Assembly: GCF_021261315.1 (NCBI RefSeq) | Contig: NZ_JAJSAX010000001.1 | Coordinates: forward strand, 496,001-560,000 | Direction: 5' to 3' | Length of the DNA: 64,000 bases | DNA from: Epilithonimonas sp. JDS | Lineage (GTDB): Bacteria > Bacteroidota > Bacteroidia > Flavobacteriales > Weeksellaceae | Shown here: in pieces, positions 1-7,236 of the stretch | Position numbering within the stretch: position 1 is the first letter of the stretch | Layout of the letters: the number at the start of each line of letters is the position of its first letter | The notes under the pieces: model-generated | Told to the model about the DNA's origin: nothing | Seen by the model: only the letters and a program-made list of their open reading frames with translations | Databases searched by the model: none | Made by a program: the position numbers and the translations under genes

Positions 1-76
1 AAAACCAGGAAACATCTTGCTTTTTGCAGCCGTTGGCTCGGGTTGGACTTGGGGAACTGCGCTTTACAAGGCATAA
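1..76 (+). CDS. 3-oxoacyl-ACP synthase III (FabH-like), C-terminal fragment
   Basis: Reading from base 2, the frame gives 24 residues ending in GSGWTWGTALYKA and then TAA at 74-76. The G-x-G-x-x-WG-x-AL ending is characteristic of FabH-type ketoacyl-ACP synthase III proteins, which condense an acyl-CoA with malonyl-ACP. The rest of the gene lies left of the window. It is followed on the same strand, 127 nt later, by a FabI-like reductase, so a fatty-acid-type pathway pair is plausible. The call rests on a short tail, and other thiolase-fold synthases are possible. Confidence 0.6.
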   Translation, partial: KPGNILLFAAVGSGWTWGTALYKA

Positions 77-78
77 TC

Positions 79-128
79 GATAAATGATGATTGATGATTG
101 ATAAATGATAAATGATAAATGATAATTT
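79..128 (+). repeat. short A+T-rich tandem repeat (TGATAAA/TGATGAT units)
   Basis: Seven-base units TGATAAA and TGATGAT are repeated directly after the FabH-like stop codon, with several near-perfect copies of ATAAATG. Just downstream (151-187) the string TCTATAATCT occurs twice, and AGATTATA before it forms a small inverted repeat. This looks like low-complexity intergenic DNA. No function is apparent. Confidence 0.6.
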
Positions 129-203
129 GATTATTAAAATAAAATCAGACAAGATTATAAGGTCTATAATCTATTCGTCTATAATCTTAAAGTCTTAACA
201 AAA

Positions 204-1028
204 ATGTTAGAAAATCAAACTTTCCTGATTACAGGAATTGCAGATGAAAATTCTTTGGCGATGAAAACCGCTGAGAAAATATTAGAAAACAACGGGAAAG
301 TCGTTTGCACAGGTTTGGGCGTGACACCTTTCCACAACAATCTTTCTGAAAAAGCGGCTGGATTTCTCAATAAAAATTATGAAGATTTCGAATCTGCTTG
401 TAAAAAAGTTTTGGGCAATGATGTTTACACCGCGCCTTTGGATGTGACACTTCCGGAAAGTTTAAAGTTCCTTGCTGAGGATTTAAAGAATAAAGACATT
501 CAGCTAAATGGATTTCTTCACGCGATTGCGATGGACAAAACCATCCGAAACAAATCTGTAAAACCGATGCTGGAGGTAACAGCTGAGGAATTCAATGATA
601 CGATGAATGTTTCGGCGTTTTCATTGATTTCGTTGTGTCACGCTTTGCTGTCCAATGGTGTTTTGCAAAGAGGTTCTTCGATTGTTTCGTTGAGCTACAT
701 CGCGGCGGAAAAAGTCTCGTTTTTCCCTTACATCAATATGAGTATTGCAAAAGCGGCCCTCGAAAGGCTAACGATAGAAATGGCTTATGAATTGGGAAAA
801 GAATACGGAATTCGCGCCAACGCCATCAGATTTTCACCTTATATGGGAAGCAAAGCCGGAAATGCAACGCTGAAAATTGAAGATGTGGAAAGAGCTGACA
901 GAATCAGTCCACTTGGAAATGCTTTGCCTGAAGATTTGGCGCACGAGATTGTTCATCTTTTCCGAAAAGAAACGAGAATTACTGGCGAAATCCGTCACGT
1001 GGACGGCGGTTTTCACATTATGGGATAA
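204..1028 (+). CDS. FabI-like enoyl-ACP reductase / SDR oxidoreductase
   Basis: This is a 274-residue short-chain dehydrogenase fold protein. The N-terminal TGIADENSLA is the FabI-type variant of the Rossmann glycine motif. The catalytic region has Tyr165 (LSYIAAEK), Tyr176 and Lys183 in a Y-x6-K arrangement, as in FabI rather than the Y-x3-K of classical SDRs. The C-terminus HVDGGFHIMG is typical of the family. Such enzymes reduce trans-2-enoyl-ACP with NAD(P)H in the last step of fatty-acid elongation. It follows a FabH-like gene on the same strand. It may be a paralogue serving a specialised acyl chain rather than the housekeeping FabI, and I cannot tell which from this window. Confidence 0.75.
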   Translation: MLENQTFLITGIADENSLAMKTAEKILENNGKVVCTGLGVTPFHNNLSEKAAGFLNKNYEDFESACKKVLGNDVYTAPLDVTLPESLKFLAEDLKNKDIQLNGFLHAIAMDKTIRNKSVKPMLEVTAEEFNDTMNVSAFSLISLCHALLSNGVLQRGSSIVSLSYIAAEKVSFFPYINMSIAKAALERLTIEMAYELGKEYGIRANAIRFSPYMGSKAGNATLKIEDVERADRISPLGNALPEDLAHEIVHLFRKETRITGEIRHVDGGFHIMG

Positions 1029-1338
1029 TTTGGGTTTGAGAGTTGGAGAGTTTGAGAGTTTTGAAGGTCTTCGAATCCGCTCAGAGCGACAAATCTAATT
1101 CCTAACTGTTTATTTTCAGCGATGTCAGACTGAGGCTCTCGAAGCCATATCTCTATTAAGTTTAATAACAAATCTCTCGCAGATTTGGCGGATTACGTGG
1201 ATTTATAAAAATTAAGTCTGCAAAATCAGCTTAATTTGCGAGATTTTATTTTAATTTTCTGTGACTTTTGTGGTTTTATTTTAAATTTATTGCGACTTTG
1301 CAAGACAGAAATCATTTCAAATTAATTGTAAAAATTTT
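1029..1338. other. 310-nt gene-free interval with degenerate repeats
   Basis: No coding region is credible here. The interval holds two oppositely oriented degenerate copies of a CTTCGA-CCGCTCAG-type repeat (1069-1090 on plus, 1124-1145 on minus). It also holds an imperfect inverted repeat around AAATCTC...GCAGATT (about 1169-1185) and AATTTGCGAGATTT (about 1233-1246). The remainder is A+T-rich sequence leading to the next gene. I see no clean terminator. Confidence 0.55.
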
Positions 1339-2367
1339 ATGAGAAAAATAAAAACAGCTTTGTTGGCTTACGGCGGTTCCGGGAAATTGTTTCACGCACC
1401 GTTTTTCGAAGTTCACGAAGGTTACGAATTATTGGGCGCTTATGAACGAAGCAAAAAATTAATTCAACAAGATTATCCGGAAGTCACGAGCTTTGATTCT
1501 CTCGAAGCCGTTTTGGAGAGCGATGCGGAATTAATCGTAGTGAATACGCCAATCGACACACATTTCGAATTCACAAAGAAAGTTTTGGAAGCTGGGAAAA
1601 ATGCTTTGGTGGAGAAAGCTTTTACGACAACTTCTGAGGAAGCTGAAGAATTGCACAAACTTGCCAAAGAGAAAAAACTGAAACTCTGTGTTTATCAAAA
1701 CCGAAGATATGACAGTGATTTCAAAACTGTGAAAAAGGTTTTGGATGAGGATTATCTTGGCGAAATCGTGGAAGCAGAAATCCGCTTCGAAAGATATAAT
1801 CCGGAACTGAGCCCGAAAGCGTGGAAGGAAAATGGAAATCCGGGCGCGAGCATTTTGATGGATTTGGGTTCGCATATCATCGACCAAGCTTTGACTTTGT
1901 TTGGTTTTCCTGAGAAAGTTTTTGCAGACATCAGAAGGACGAGAGAGAATACGCAGATTGATGATTATTTTGATATTTTGCTTTATTATGCTGACAAACG
2001 TGTGAGATTGAAATCCAGTTATTTCGTGAAAGAACCAACGCCGGCTTATGTTTTCCACGGCAAGAAAGGAAGTTTCCTAAAACATCGTGGCGACGTGCAA
2101 GAGGATGAATTGAAATTGGGAAAAGTTCCGAATCGCGAGAATTGGGGAACGGAGCCGGAAGAGAAAACCGGACTTTTGGTTTACAATGACAGAGTTGTCC
2201 ACTTCCCTACTTTTCAAGGGAATTATCTTAATTTTTGTGATGACCTTTATGAGGCGATTGTGAACGATAAGAAAGTTCCCGTAACGGCGAAACAAGCTTT
2301 TCAGACGATGAAAGTGATTGAAGCGGCGAAGGAAAGTTCTGAGAAAGGGAAAATTGTTGCTTTGTAA
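1339..2367 (+). CDS. Gfo/Idh/MocA family oxidoreductase
   Basis: This 342-residue NAD(P)-dependent sugar/polyol dehydrogenase-type protein has an N-terminal Rossmann domain (YGGSGKLFHAPFF at 11-23). The family EKP motif is present as EKA (92-94), keeping the lysine. It is followed by YQNRRYDSDF and, in the C-terminal domain, DLGSHIIDQAL. This set of motifs matches the YdgJ/YvaA-like branch, which contains scyllo-inositol dehydrogenases. The substrate cannot be read from the sequence. It is a free-standing gene with repeat-rich gaps on both sides. Confidence 0.82.
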   Translation: MRKIKTALLAYGGSGKLFHAPFFEVHEGYELLGAYERSKKLIQQDYPEVTSFDSLEAVLESDAELIVVNTPIDTHFEFTKKVLEAGKNALVEKAFTTTSEEAEELHKLAKEKKLKLCVYQNRRYDSDFKTVKKVLDEDYLGEIVEAEIRFERYNPELSPKAWKENGNPGASILMDLGSHIIDQALTLFGFPEKVFADIRRTRENTQIDDYFDILLYYADKRVRLKSSYFVKEPTPAYVFHGKKGSFLKHRGDVQEDELKLGKVPNRENWGTEPEEKTGLLVYNDRVVHFPTFQGNYLNFCDDLYEAIVNDKKVPVTAKQAFQTMKVIEAAKESSEKGKIVAL

Positions 2368-2374
2368 AAAGAGA

Positions 2375-2396
2375 CTTCGACTCCGCTCAGTCTGAC
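2375..2396 (+). repeat. dispersed CTTCGACTCCGCTCAG repeat
   Basis: The 22-base string CTTCGACTCCGCTCAG + TCTGAC occurs 8 nt after a stop codon. Related copies are at 1069-1090, 1124-1145 (inverted) and 29857-29878 (inverted), always in intergenic DNA. The role is unknown. Confidence 0.6.
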
Positions 2397-2422
2397 ATTT
2401 CGAATGTATATTTCCATAATAT

Positions 2423-2474
2423 TGTCATTCTGAAAGAATCTAAACTTAGCTGTCGAGATTCTTTCAGAATGACA
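2423..2474. repeat. perfect 19-bp inverted repeat
   Basis: TGTCATTCTGAAAGAATCT (2423-2441) is followed after 14 nt by its exact reverse complement (2456-2474). It could form a strong cruciform or RNA hairpin, but no U-tract follows the second arm, so it is not an obvious terminator. Confidence 0.75.
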
Positions 2475-2515
2475 AACGTTGTGATTATTACAAATCTTGT
2501 TTTTATGTAGAATCT

Positions 2516-2632
2516 GCAGCCCGACTTGAACGGAGCTCTTTTTTTCATTGCGAGAATTGTAAAGTTCTATTGATTGACAAAGCCTCAATCGCAATGAAAA
2601 AAAAGCGGGAGTGGAAGGCGGAAAAGCTGCCC
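2516..2632 (+). repeat. dispersed structured element, subfamily A, copy 1
   Basis: The element begins GCAGCCCGACTTGAACGGA and ends with GGGAGTGGAAGGCGGAAA followed by AGCTGCCC. The ends pair as GCAGC with GCTGC and CCCG with CGGG. Inside is a 15-bp stem, TTTTTTTCATTGCGA (2539-2553) with its complement (2589-2603). The ends are almost identical to those of the element at 31436-31499, whose interior differs completely. It also resembles the elements at 25429, 29658 and 41271. It may be a structured RNA or a miniature repeat element. No protein is encoded. Confidence 0.7.
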
Positions 2633-2651
2633 AAATCATATTTAAAATGAT

Positions 2652-2688
2652 AAGACTCAGAAAGTTTAAAAATTCTGAGTCTTTTTTT
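2652..2688 (+). terminator. rho-independent terminator
   Basis: An 11-bp stem, AAGACTCAGAA (2652-2662) and TTCTGAGTCTT (2673-2683), has a 10-nt A+T loop and runs into a T tract. It would end transcription from the oxidoreductase at 1339-2367, or from the element just upstream. Confidence 0.85.
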
Positions 2689-2738
2689 ATGTTGGTTGGC
2701 GATAATTCTTAAATTTACGTCTTTAAGAAAAATTAGCT

Positions 2739-3704
2739 ATGATAAAAGCCGGACTTGTGGGCGCGGGACATTTGGGGAAAATCCATTTGCGATTGTTGAA
2801 TCAATCTGAGAAGTACGAACTCGTTGGTTTCCACGACAAAGACGCAGAAAATGGCCGAAAACTGGAAGCGGAATTCGGTTATAAATATTTTGAAAGTCTC
2901 GAGGAACTTTTGAACGAAATCGAAATGTTGGATATTGTGACGCCAACGCTTTACCATTATGATTACGCATTGAAAGCGATTGAAAAAGGCATCCATTTTT
3001 TCATTGAAAAACCGGTGACACAAACGCTGGAACAGGCGGAAGAAATTCTTCAAAAATGCAACGAATTTGGAATCAAGGCGCAGGTTGGTCACGTTGAACG
3101 TTATAATCCAGCTTTTATTGGTGCGAAAGATTATATTAAAAATCCAATGTTCATCGAGATTCACAGACTGGCGGAATTCAATCCGAGGGGAACGGATGTT
3201 TCTGTGGTTTTGGATTTGATGATTCACGATCTTGATATTTTGCTGAGTCTGGTGAAGTCGAAAGTGAAGTTGATTCACGCCAGTGGTGTTTCGGTTGTGA
3301 GCAAAACGCCGGACATTTGCAATGCGAGAATTGAGTTTGAAAACGGTTGTGTGGCGAATCTGACGACGTCCAGAATCTCAATGAAAGCGATGAGAAAATC
3401 GAGGTTTTTCCAGCAAGACGCTTATGTTTCTGTTGATTTCCTGGACAAAAAATCCGAAGTTATCCGAATGAAACCGGCGCCGGAAAATCCATCCGACTTT
3501 GATATGATTATCGAAAATGCGGAAGGCGAAAAAAACCAAATCCTTTTCGAATATCCGAACATTCAGCCGAATAATGCGATTCTTGATGAATTGGAAAGTT
3601 TTGCCAATGCTATCAAATATGACGTTCCTGTTCAGGTTTCTTTGGAAGATGGAACGGAGGCTTTGAAGGTGGCGCTGGAGATTATGAGGTTGATTCAGAA
3701 ATAA
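2739..3704 (+). CDS. Gfo/Idh/MocA family oxidoreductase (GnnA/WlbA-like)
   Basis: This 321-residue protein has a clear Rossmann motif GAGHLGKIH (8-16), the EKP motif (90-92) and VGHVERYNPAF (116-126), followed by DLMIHDLDILL. The VGHxERYNPA and MIHDLD combination is typical of the branch that contains UDP-N-acetylglucosamine 3-dehydrogenases and related nucleotide-sugar dehydrogenases. A role in envelope sugar synthesis is therefore possible but not proven. It shares little with the dehydrogenase at 1339 beyond the fold. Its stop codon is 6 nt before the next start, and a terminator precedes it. Confidence 0.8.
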   Translation: MIKAGLVGAGHLGKIHLRLLNQSEKYELVGFHDKDAENGRKLEAEFGYKYFESLEELLNEIEMLDIVTPTLYHYDYALKAIEKGIHFFIEKPVTQTLEQAEEILQKCNEFGIKAQVGHVERYNPAFIGAKDYIKNPMFIEIHRLAEFNPRGTDVSVVLDLMIHDLDILLSLVKSKVKLIHASGVSVVSKTPDICNARIEFENGCVANLTTSRISMKAMRKSRFFQQDAYVSVDFLDKKSEVIRMKPAPENPSDFDMIIENAEGEKNQILFEYPNIQPNNAILDELESFANAIKYDVPVQVSLEDGTEALKVALEIMRLIQK

Positions 3705-3709
3705 TTGAT

Positions 3710-4525
3710 ATGAAATATTTAGTATTTCTATTGTTAAGTATAAGTTATTTCTCGCAAACTATCACCTATAAACCCAATGCAAAGGTATTTCACAAAGATT
3801 TAGGTGATTCAATTCAAGTGTACTACGAAAATAATGAAAGTTTCCCCTTAACTTTTAAATATACACAAACTGGTTCAAACATCATCACTACTGTAACAAA
3901 TGAAACATTTATAGTTGCATTACCTAAAGAAAACAAACTTTTCAATACAGTACACCCTAAAGATCCTTATATAGAATGGAGCTTTAATTATGATACAAAA
4001 GTTACAACAGGAGATTTGTTAAATCAAAAAAATCTCGATTACGTATATTCTCTTCCTTTTGAATCAAACAAGTCTGTATTTATAATGCAAGGTCCTTTTT
4101 CAGGTAAAACTCATAAAGAATTAAATGCCTATGATTTTGGGTTAAAGCTAGGAGAAAAGGTTCACTCAGCTAGAAAAGGAAAAGTAATTTTTGTAAAGGA
4201 TAACAGTAATGAAAACTGTTTCAATGAAAGTTGCAAAGAGAAAGCAAATTCAATTGCAATTATACACGATGATGGGACTATGGCTATGTATGGGCACTTA
4301 AAATTTCGTGGTTCATTAGTTAGAATAAACCAGGAAATAGAAGAAGGTGAATTAATTGGTTATAGTGGAAATACGGGATATTCATCTGGAGCGCATTTAC
4401 ATTTTGAAATTTTTTTACAAGATATTACTAATGGAAAAAAAATAACAATTAATCCAAAGTTTAAAACTAAAAACAATCCCTCTGGCGAATATATTGAACC
4501 TGGAAAATATTATATAAAACCATAA
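3710..4525 (+). CDS. M23 family zinc metallopeptidase, secreted
   Basis: This 271-residue protein has a signal peptide at about residues 1-15. The C-terminal LytM/M23 domain has the probable zinc and catalytic histidines and aspartate in place: H135-x6-D142, H196 in YGHLKF, and H229-x-H231 in SGAHLHFE. M23 enzymes cut peptide cross-links in peptidoglycan or other glycine-rich peptides. A two-cysteine insertion (C170, C175) sits between the first and second motifs. The gene is visibly more A+T-rich than its upstream neighbour and begins only 6 nt after it. It leads into the restriction-modification genes 13 nt later, so it may have arrived with them. Confidence 0.85.
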   Translation: MKYLVFLLLSISYFSQTITYKPNAKVFHKDLGDSIQVYYENNESFPLTFKYTQTGSNIITTVTNETFIVALPKENKLFNTVHPKDPYIEWSFNYDTKVTTGDLLNQKNLDYVYSLPFESNKSVFIMQGPFSGKTHKELNAYDFGLKLGEKVHSARKGKVIFVKDNSNENCFNESCKEKANSIAIIHDDGTMAMYGHLKFRGSLVRINQEIEEGELIGYSGNTGYSSGAHLHFEIFLQDITNGKKITINPKFKTKNNPSGEYIEPGKYYIKP

Positions 4526-4538
4526 GATTTTAAATAGA

Positions 4539-5153
4539 ATGACTCTCCTTCAACTAGAATCTGAACTCAAAAAACGCCTGAATTTTCCTTACAACTGGGG
4601 AAGAAAGCAGTCTGATGGTTGGGATTTTAAAACCAAATTTATTTATCAGACTAAAGATTTTGAAAGCTTGGAAAATCAATGCAAGGATTTTGATGAAGGT
4701 TTGAGAAACTATGCGTTTAACCGCTGGCTGAATTTCTGGTCTGCAAAAGCCGTTGAGTATATTTTCACATCAAATCATCTTGTTAAAAAAGAAGAAAATC
4801 AATTTTCTAAAACGGTAGATTTTTATATTTCGGGAATTCCGTTTGATCATAAAAGCAGTGTTTTTCCGAGACAATTAGGGAAGAGTTTTGATTACGCCGT
4901 TGATCATAAAAAAGAATTAATTGAATGGCTATATAAAAATCAGAGTCAGCAAGGAAGGAAGCACCACGCCAATCGACTTTTCATCATTTTCTATGATGAG
5001 CAAAATGGAGAACATTGGAAATTGAAAACCGAACTGACCTTAATCAAAGAAAAAATCACAGAATATCTCAGCAATTTTTCGAGAGACAATTTAGTTTCCT
5101 TAAATTTGGAATCTCACGAGATCCTTTCTGACATCATTTGGATCAAAGCTTAA
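4539..5153 (+). CDS. probable type II restriction endonuclease (PD-(D/E)XK fold)
   Basis: This 204-residue protein was not recognised by name. It carries a plausible PD-(D/E)XK nuclease core: Glu73 in a helix (AVEYIF), Asp94 in KTVDFYISG, and Asp103-His-Lys105 in IPFDHKSS, with predicted beta strands around them. The stop codon is only 3 nt before the start of a DNA adenine methyltransferase, the usual arrangement of a type II restriction-modification pair. The inferred role is cleavage of incoming DNA that lacks the partner methylation. The identification rests on the motif plus the neighbour. A structure-based search should confirm it. Confidence 0.65.
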   Translation: MTLLQLESELKKRLNFPYNWGRKQSDGWDFKTKFIYQTKDFESLENQCKDFDEGLRNYAFNRWLNFWSAKAVEYIFTSNHLVKKEENQFSKTVDFYISGIPFDHKSSVFPRQLGKSFDYAVDHKKELIEWLYKNQSQQGRKHHANRLFIIFYDEQNGEHWKLKTELTLIKEKITEYLSNFSRDNLVSLNLESHEILSDIIWIKA

Positions 5154-5156
5154 TTC

Positions 5157-6155
5157 ATGAATTACATCGGTTCCAAAAACAAACTTTCGGATTTCATCAA
5201 ACAAACCGTTTATAAAATTGTTGACAAAGATTTATCCAACAAAATATTTTGCGACCTCTTTGCAGGAACCGGAATTGTCGGACGGAATTTCAAGGCGGAA
5301 ACCAAAAAAGTCATCAGCAATGATTTTGAATTTTACAGCTACGTACTGAATCGAAATTACGTCGGAAATCATGAGAAATTTAATGATGAAGATTTGATTG
5401 CTGAATTGAATTCGACTGAAGGAAAATCTGGTTTTATTTCAGAGGAATATTCGGAGAATGGAAAATCGGAAAGGCTTTATTTCTCGGAAGAAAACGGGAA
5501 GAAAATAGATGCGATCCGACAAAAAATTGAAGATTGGAAAATCTCTAGGAAAATAAATGAAGATCAATATTATTTCCTGCTGTGTTCACTTTTGGAAGCT
5601 GCCGATAAAATTGCAAACACGGCTTCAGTTTATGGTGCTTTTCTTAAACAAATTAAAAAATCTGCTCAGAAAAATATGGAAATCATGCCATCCTTTTTTG
5701 AATTGACTGAAAACTCACACGAAGTTTATAATGAAGACAGCAACTCATTAATTCAAAAAATCGAAGGTGACATTCTGTATCTTGATCCACCTTACAATGC
5801 CCGTCAATACGGCGCCAACTATCATCTTTTGAACACGATTGCGAAATACGACAACTTCTCTCCGAAAGGAAAAACGGGACTTCGGGATTATCAAAAATCA
5901 AAATACTGCAGCAAACCGGAAGTTCTGAAAACCTTTGAAGACCTTATTGAAAACGCAAAATTCCAGCATATTTTCCTGAGCTATAACAATGAAGGATTGA
6001 TGGCGGAAAGCGATATTAAAAAGATACTTTCCAAATTCGGGAAATATGATATATTTACAACCGAGTATCAGCGTTTCCGGGCAGACAAGGAAGATAACCG
6101 AAATCATAAAGCTTCGAAAACGACGGAGTATCTTTATTATCTTGAAAAGCAGTAA
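5157..6155 (+). CDS. DNA N6-adenine methyltransferase (D12/alpha class)
   Basis: This 332-residue protein has the N-terminal MNYIGSKNKL, the SAM-binding motif DLFAGTG (33-39) and the catalytic DPPY motif (210-213, within LDPPYNARQYGANYH). The spacing, with a large insert between SAM motif and DPPY, is that of alpha-class/D12 adenine methylases. It would transfer a methyl group from SAM to adenine in a short recognition site. Together with the nuclease-like gene 3 nt upstream it forms a probable type II restriction-modification system. The recognition sequence cannot be read from this. Confidence 0.85.
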   Translation: MNYIGSKNKLSDFIKQTVYKIVDKDLSNKIFCDLFAGTGIVGRNFKAETKKVISNDFEFYSYVLNRNYVGNHEKFNDEDLIAELNSTEGKSGFISEEYSENGKSERLYFSEENGKKIDAIRQKIEDWKISRKINEDQYYFLLCSLLEAADKIANTASVYGAFLKQIKKSAQKNMEIMPSFFELTENSHEVYNEDSNSLIQKIEGDILYLDPPYNARQYGANYHLLNTIAKYDNFSPKGKTGLRDYQKSKYCSKPEVLKTFEDLIENAKFQHIFLSYNNEGLMAESDIKKILSKFGKYDIFTTEYQRFRADKEDNRNHKASKTTEYLYYLEKQ

Positions 6156-6180
6156 TTAGGTTTTAGGCGTTAGGTTTTAG
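6156..6180 (+). repeat. 11-bp direct repeat
   Basis: TTAGGTTTTAG occurs at 6156-6166 and again at 6170-6180, separated by GCG, directly after the methyltransferase stop. It is a short direct repeat of unknown meaning. Confidence 0.6.
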
Positions 6181-6269
6181 ACTTTACTACAAATCAATAT
6201 TTAAATAATTAAAAATAATATAAATGAAACCGAAAGGTTCGTGAATTCATAAATAAAAAATATTAAATT

Positions 6270-7163
6270 ATGAACAAAAACATTGTTGTAATAGGCGCAG
6301 GAACTATGGGAAACGGGATTGCGCATACTTTTGCCCAAAGTGGATTCCAGGTGAGTTTGGTAGATGTGAAACAGGAAAATCTTGATAAAGCCCTGAAAAC
6401 GATCACCACCAATCTGGACAGAATCATCGCCAAAGGAAACCTGACTGAGGAAGAAAAAGCCAATACTCTTGGAAACATTACAACATTTACGGATCTTAAA
6501 GATGCAGCTCCCAATGCTGATCTGATTGTAGAAGCAGCCACAGAAACCCTGGATTTGAAACTGAGAATCTTTGCGCAGATGGACGAACTTTCGCCAGCCC
6601 ATTGTATTCTTGCTACCAACACATCATCCATTTCTATCACTCAGATTGCAGCTGCGACGAAACGTCCTGAAAAAGTCATTGGAATGCACTTTATGAATCC
6701 GGTTCCGATTATGAAACTGGTGGAAATCATCAAAGGTTATTCAACTTCGAAAGAGACATTTAATGAGATTTTTGAACTGAGTAAAAAATTAGGAAAAGTT
6801 CCAACAGAAGTGAATGATTATCCAGGATTTGTAGCCAACAGAATTCTAATGCCGATGATCAACGAAGCGATTGAAACACTTTACAACGGCGTTGCGGGCG
6901 TGGAAGAGATCGATACCGTAATGAAACTGGGAATGGCACATCCAATGGGACCTTTACAGTTGGCAGATTTTATTGGTCTTGATGTTTGTCTTGCAATCCT
7001 GAATGTGATGTACGACGGATTCAAAAATCCGAAATATGCACCAAATCCTTTGCTGGTCAATATGGTAATGGCCGGGAAAAAAGGTGTGAAATCCGGGGAA
7101 GGTTTTTACGATTATTCCGAAAGTAAAAAAGCAGAAAAAGTTTCGAAAATGTTTTTAAAATAA
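6270..7163 (+). CDS. 3-hydroxybutyryl-CoA / 3-hydroxyacyl-CoA dehydrogenase
   Basis: This is a 297-residue NAD-dependent L-3-hydroxyacyl-CoA dehydrogenase. The Rossmann motif GAGTMGNGIA is at residues 9-18. The catalytic histidine is H140 in GMHFMNPVPIMKLVE. The C-terminal dimerisation half contains NDYPGFVANRILMPMINEA and HPMGPLQLADFIGLD. The length equals that of stand-alone PaaH/Hbd enzymes. It oxidises 3-hydroxyacyl-CoA to 3-oxoacyl-CoA in fatty-acid or phenylacetate degradation, or works in reverse in C4 metabolism. It is monocistronic, with a probable terminator after it. Confidence 0.92.
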   Translation: MNKNIVVIGAGTMGNGIAHTFAQSGFQVSLVDVKQENLDKALKTITTNLDRIIAKGNLTEEEKANTLGNITTFTDLKDAAPNADLIVEAATETLDLKLRIFAQMDELSPAHCILATNTSSISITQIAAATKRPEKVIGMHFMNPVPIMKLVEIIKGYSTSKETFNEIFELSKKLGKVPTEVNDYPGFVANRILMPMINEAIETLYNGVAGVEEIDTVMKLGMAHPMGPLQLADFIGLDVCLAILNVMYDGFKNPKYAPNPLLVNMVMAGKKGVKSGEGFYDYSESKKAEKVSKMFLK

Positions 7164-7193
7164 TGGTTTAGAAACCGCAAACACTAATTTCAG

Positions 7194-7226
7194 ACTTTGT
7201 CATCTATGATTGGCAAAGTTTTTTTA
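7194..7226 (+). terminator. probable rho-independent terminator
   Basis: ACTTTG (7194-7199) and CAAAGT (7214-7219) form a stem extended by imperfect pairing of TCATC with GATTG, followed by a T tract. It lies between the dehydrogenase and the membrane-protein gene. Confidence 0.65.
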
Positions 7227-7236
7227 TTTTTAATAA

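Larger units (their letters stand above)
2368..2738. other. 371-nt gene-free interval packed with repeats
   Basis: Reading left to right, this gap holds a CTTCGACTCCGCTCAG repeat (2375-2396) and a perfect 19-bp inverted repeat (2423-2474). These are followed by a dispersed structured element (2516-2632) and a rho-independent terminator (2652-2688). Nothing in it looks protein-coding. The sub-features are listed separately. Confidence 0.7.

Noticed and set aside
79-128. TGATAAA tandem repeat as an iteron-type replication origin
   Set aside because: The units are irregular and A+T-only, with no replication gene nearby; low-complexity drift is the simpler reading.
1531-2058. 175-residue open frame antisense to the oxidoreductase
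   Set aside because: It overlaps a well-supported dehydrogenase completely, and its composition (Phe/Ile/Arg-rich) is typical of antisense frames.
2739-3704. pathway call linking the two Gfo/Idh/MocA genes (1339 and 2739) as one operon
   Set aside because: A strong terminator (2652-2688) and repeat elements separate them, and their motifs place them in different branches.
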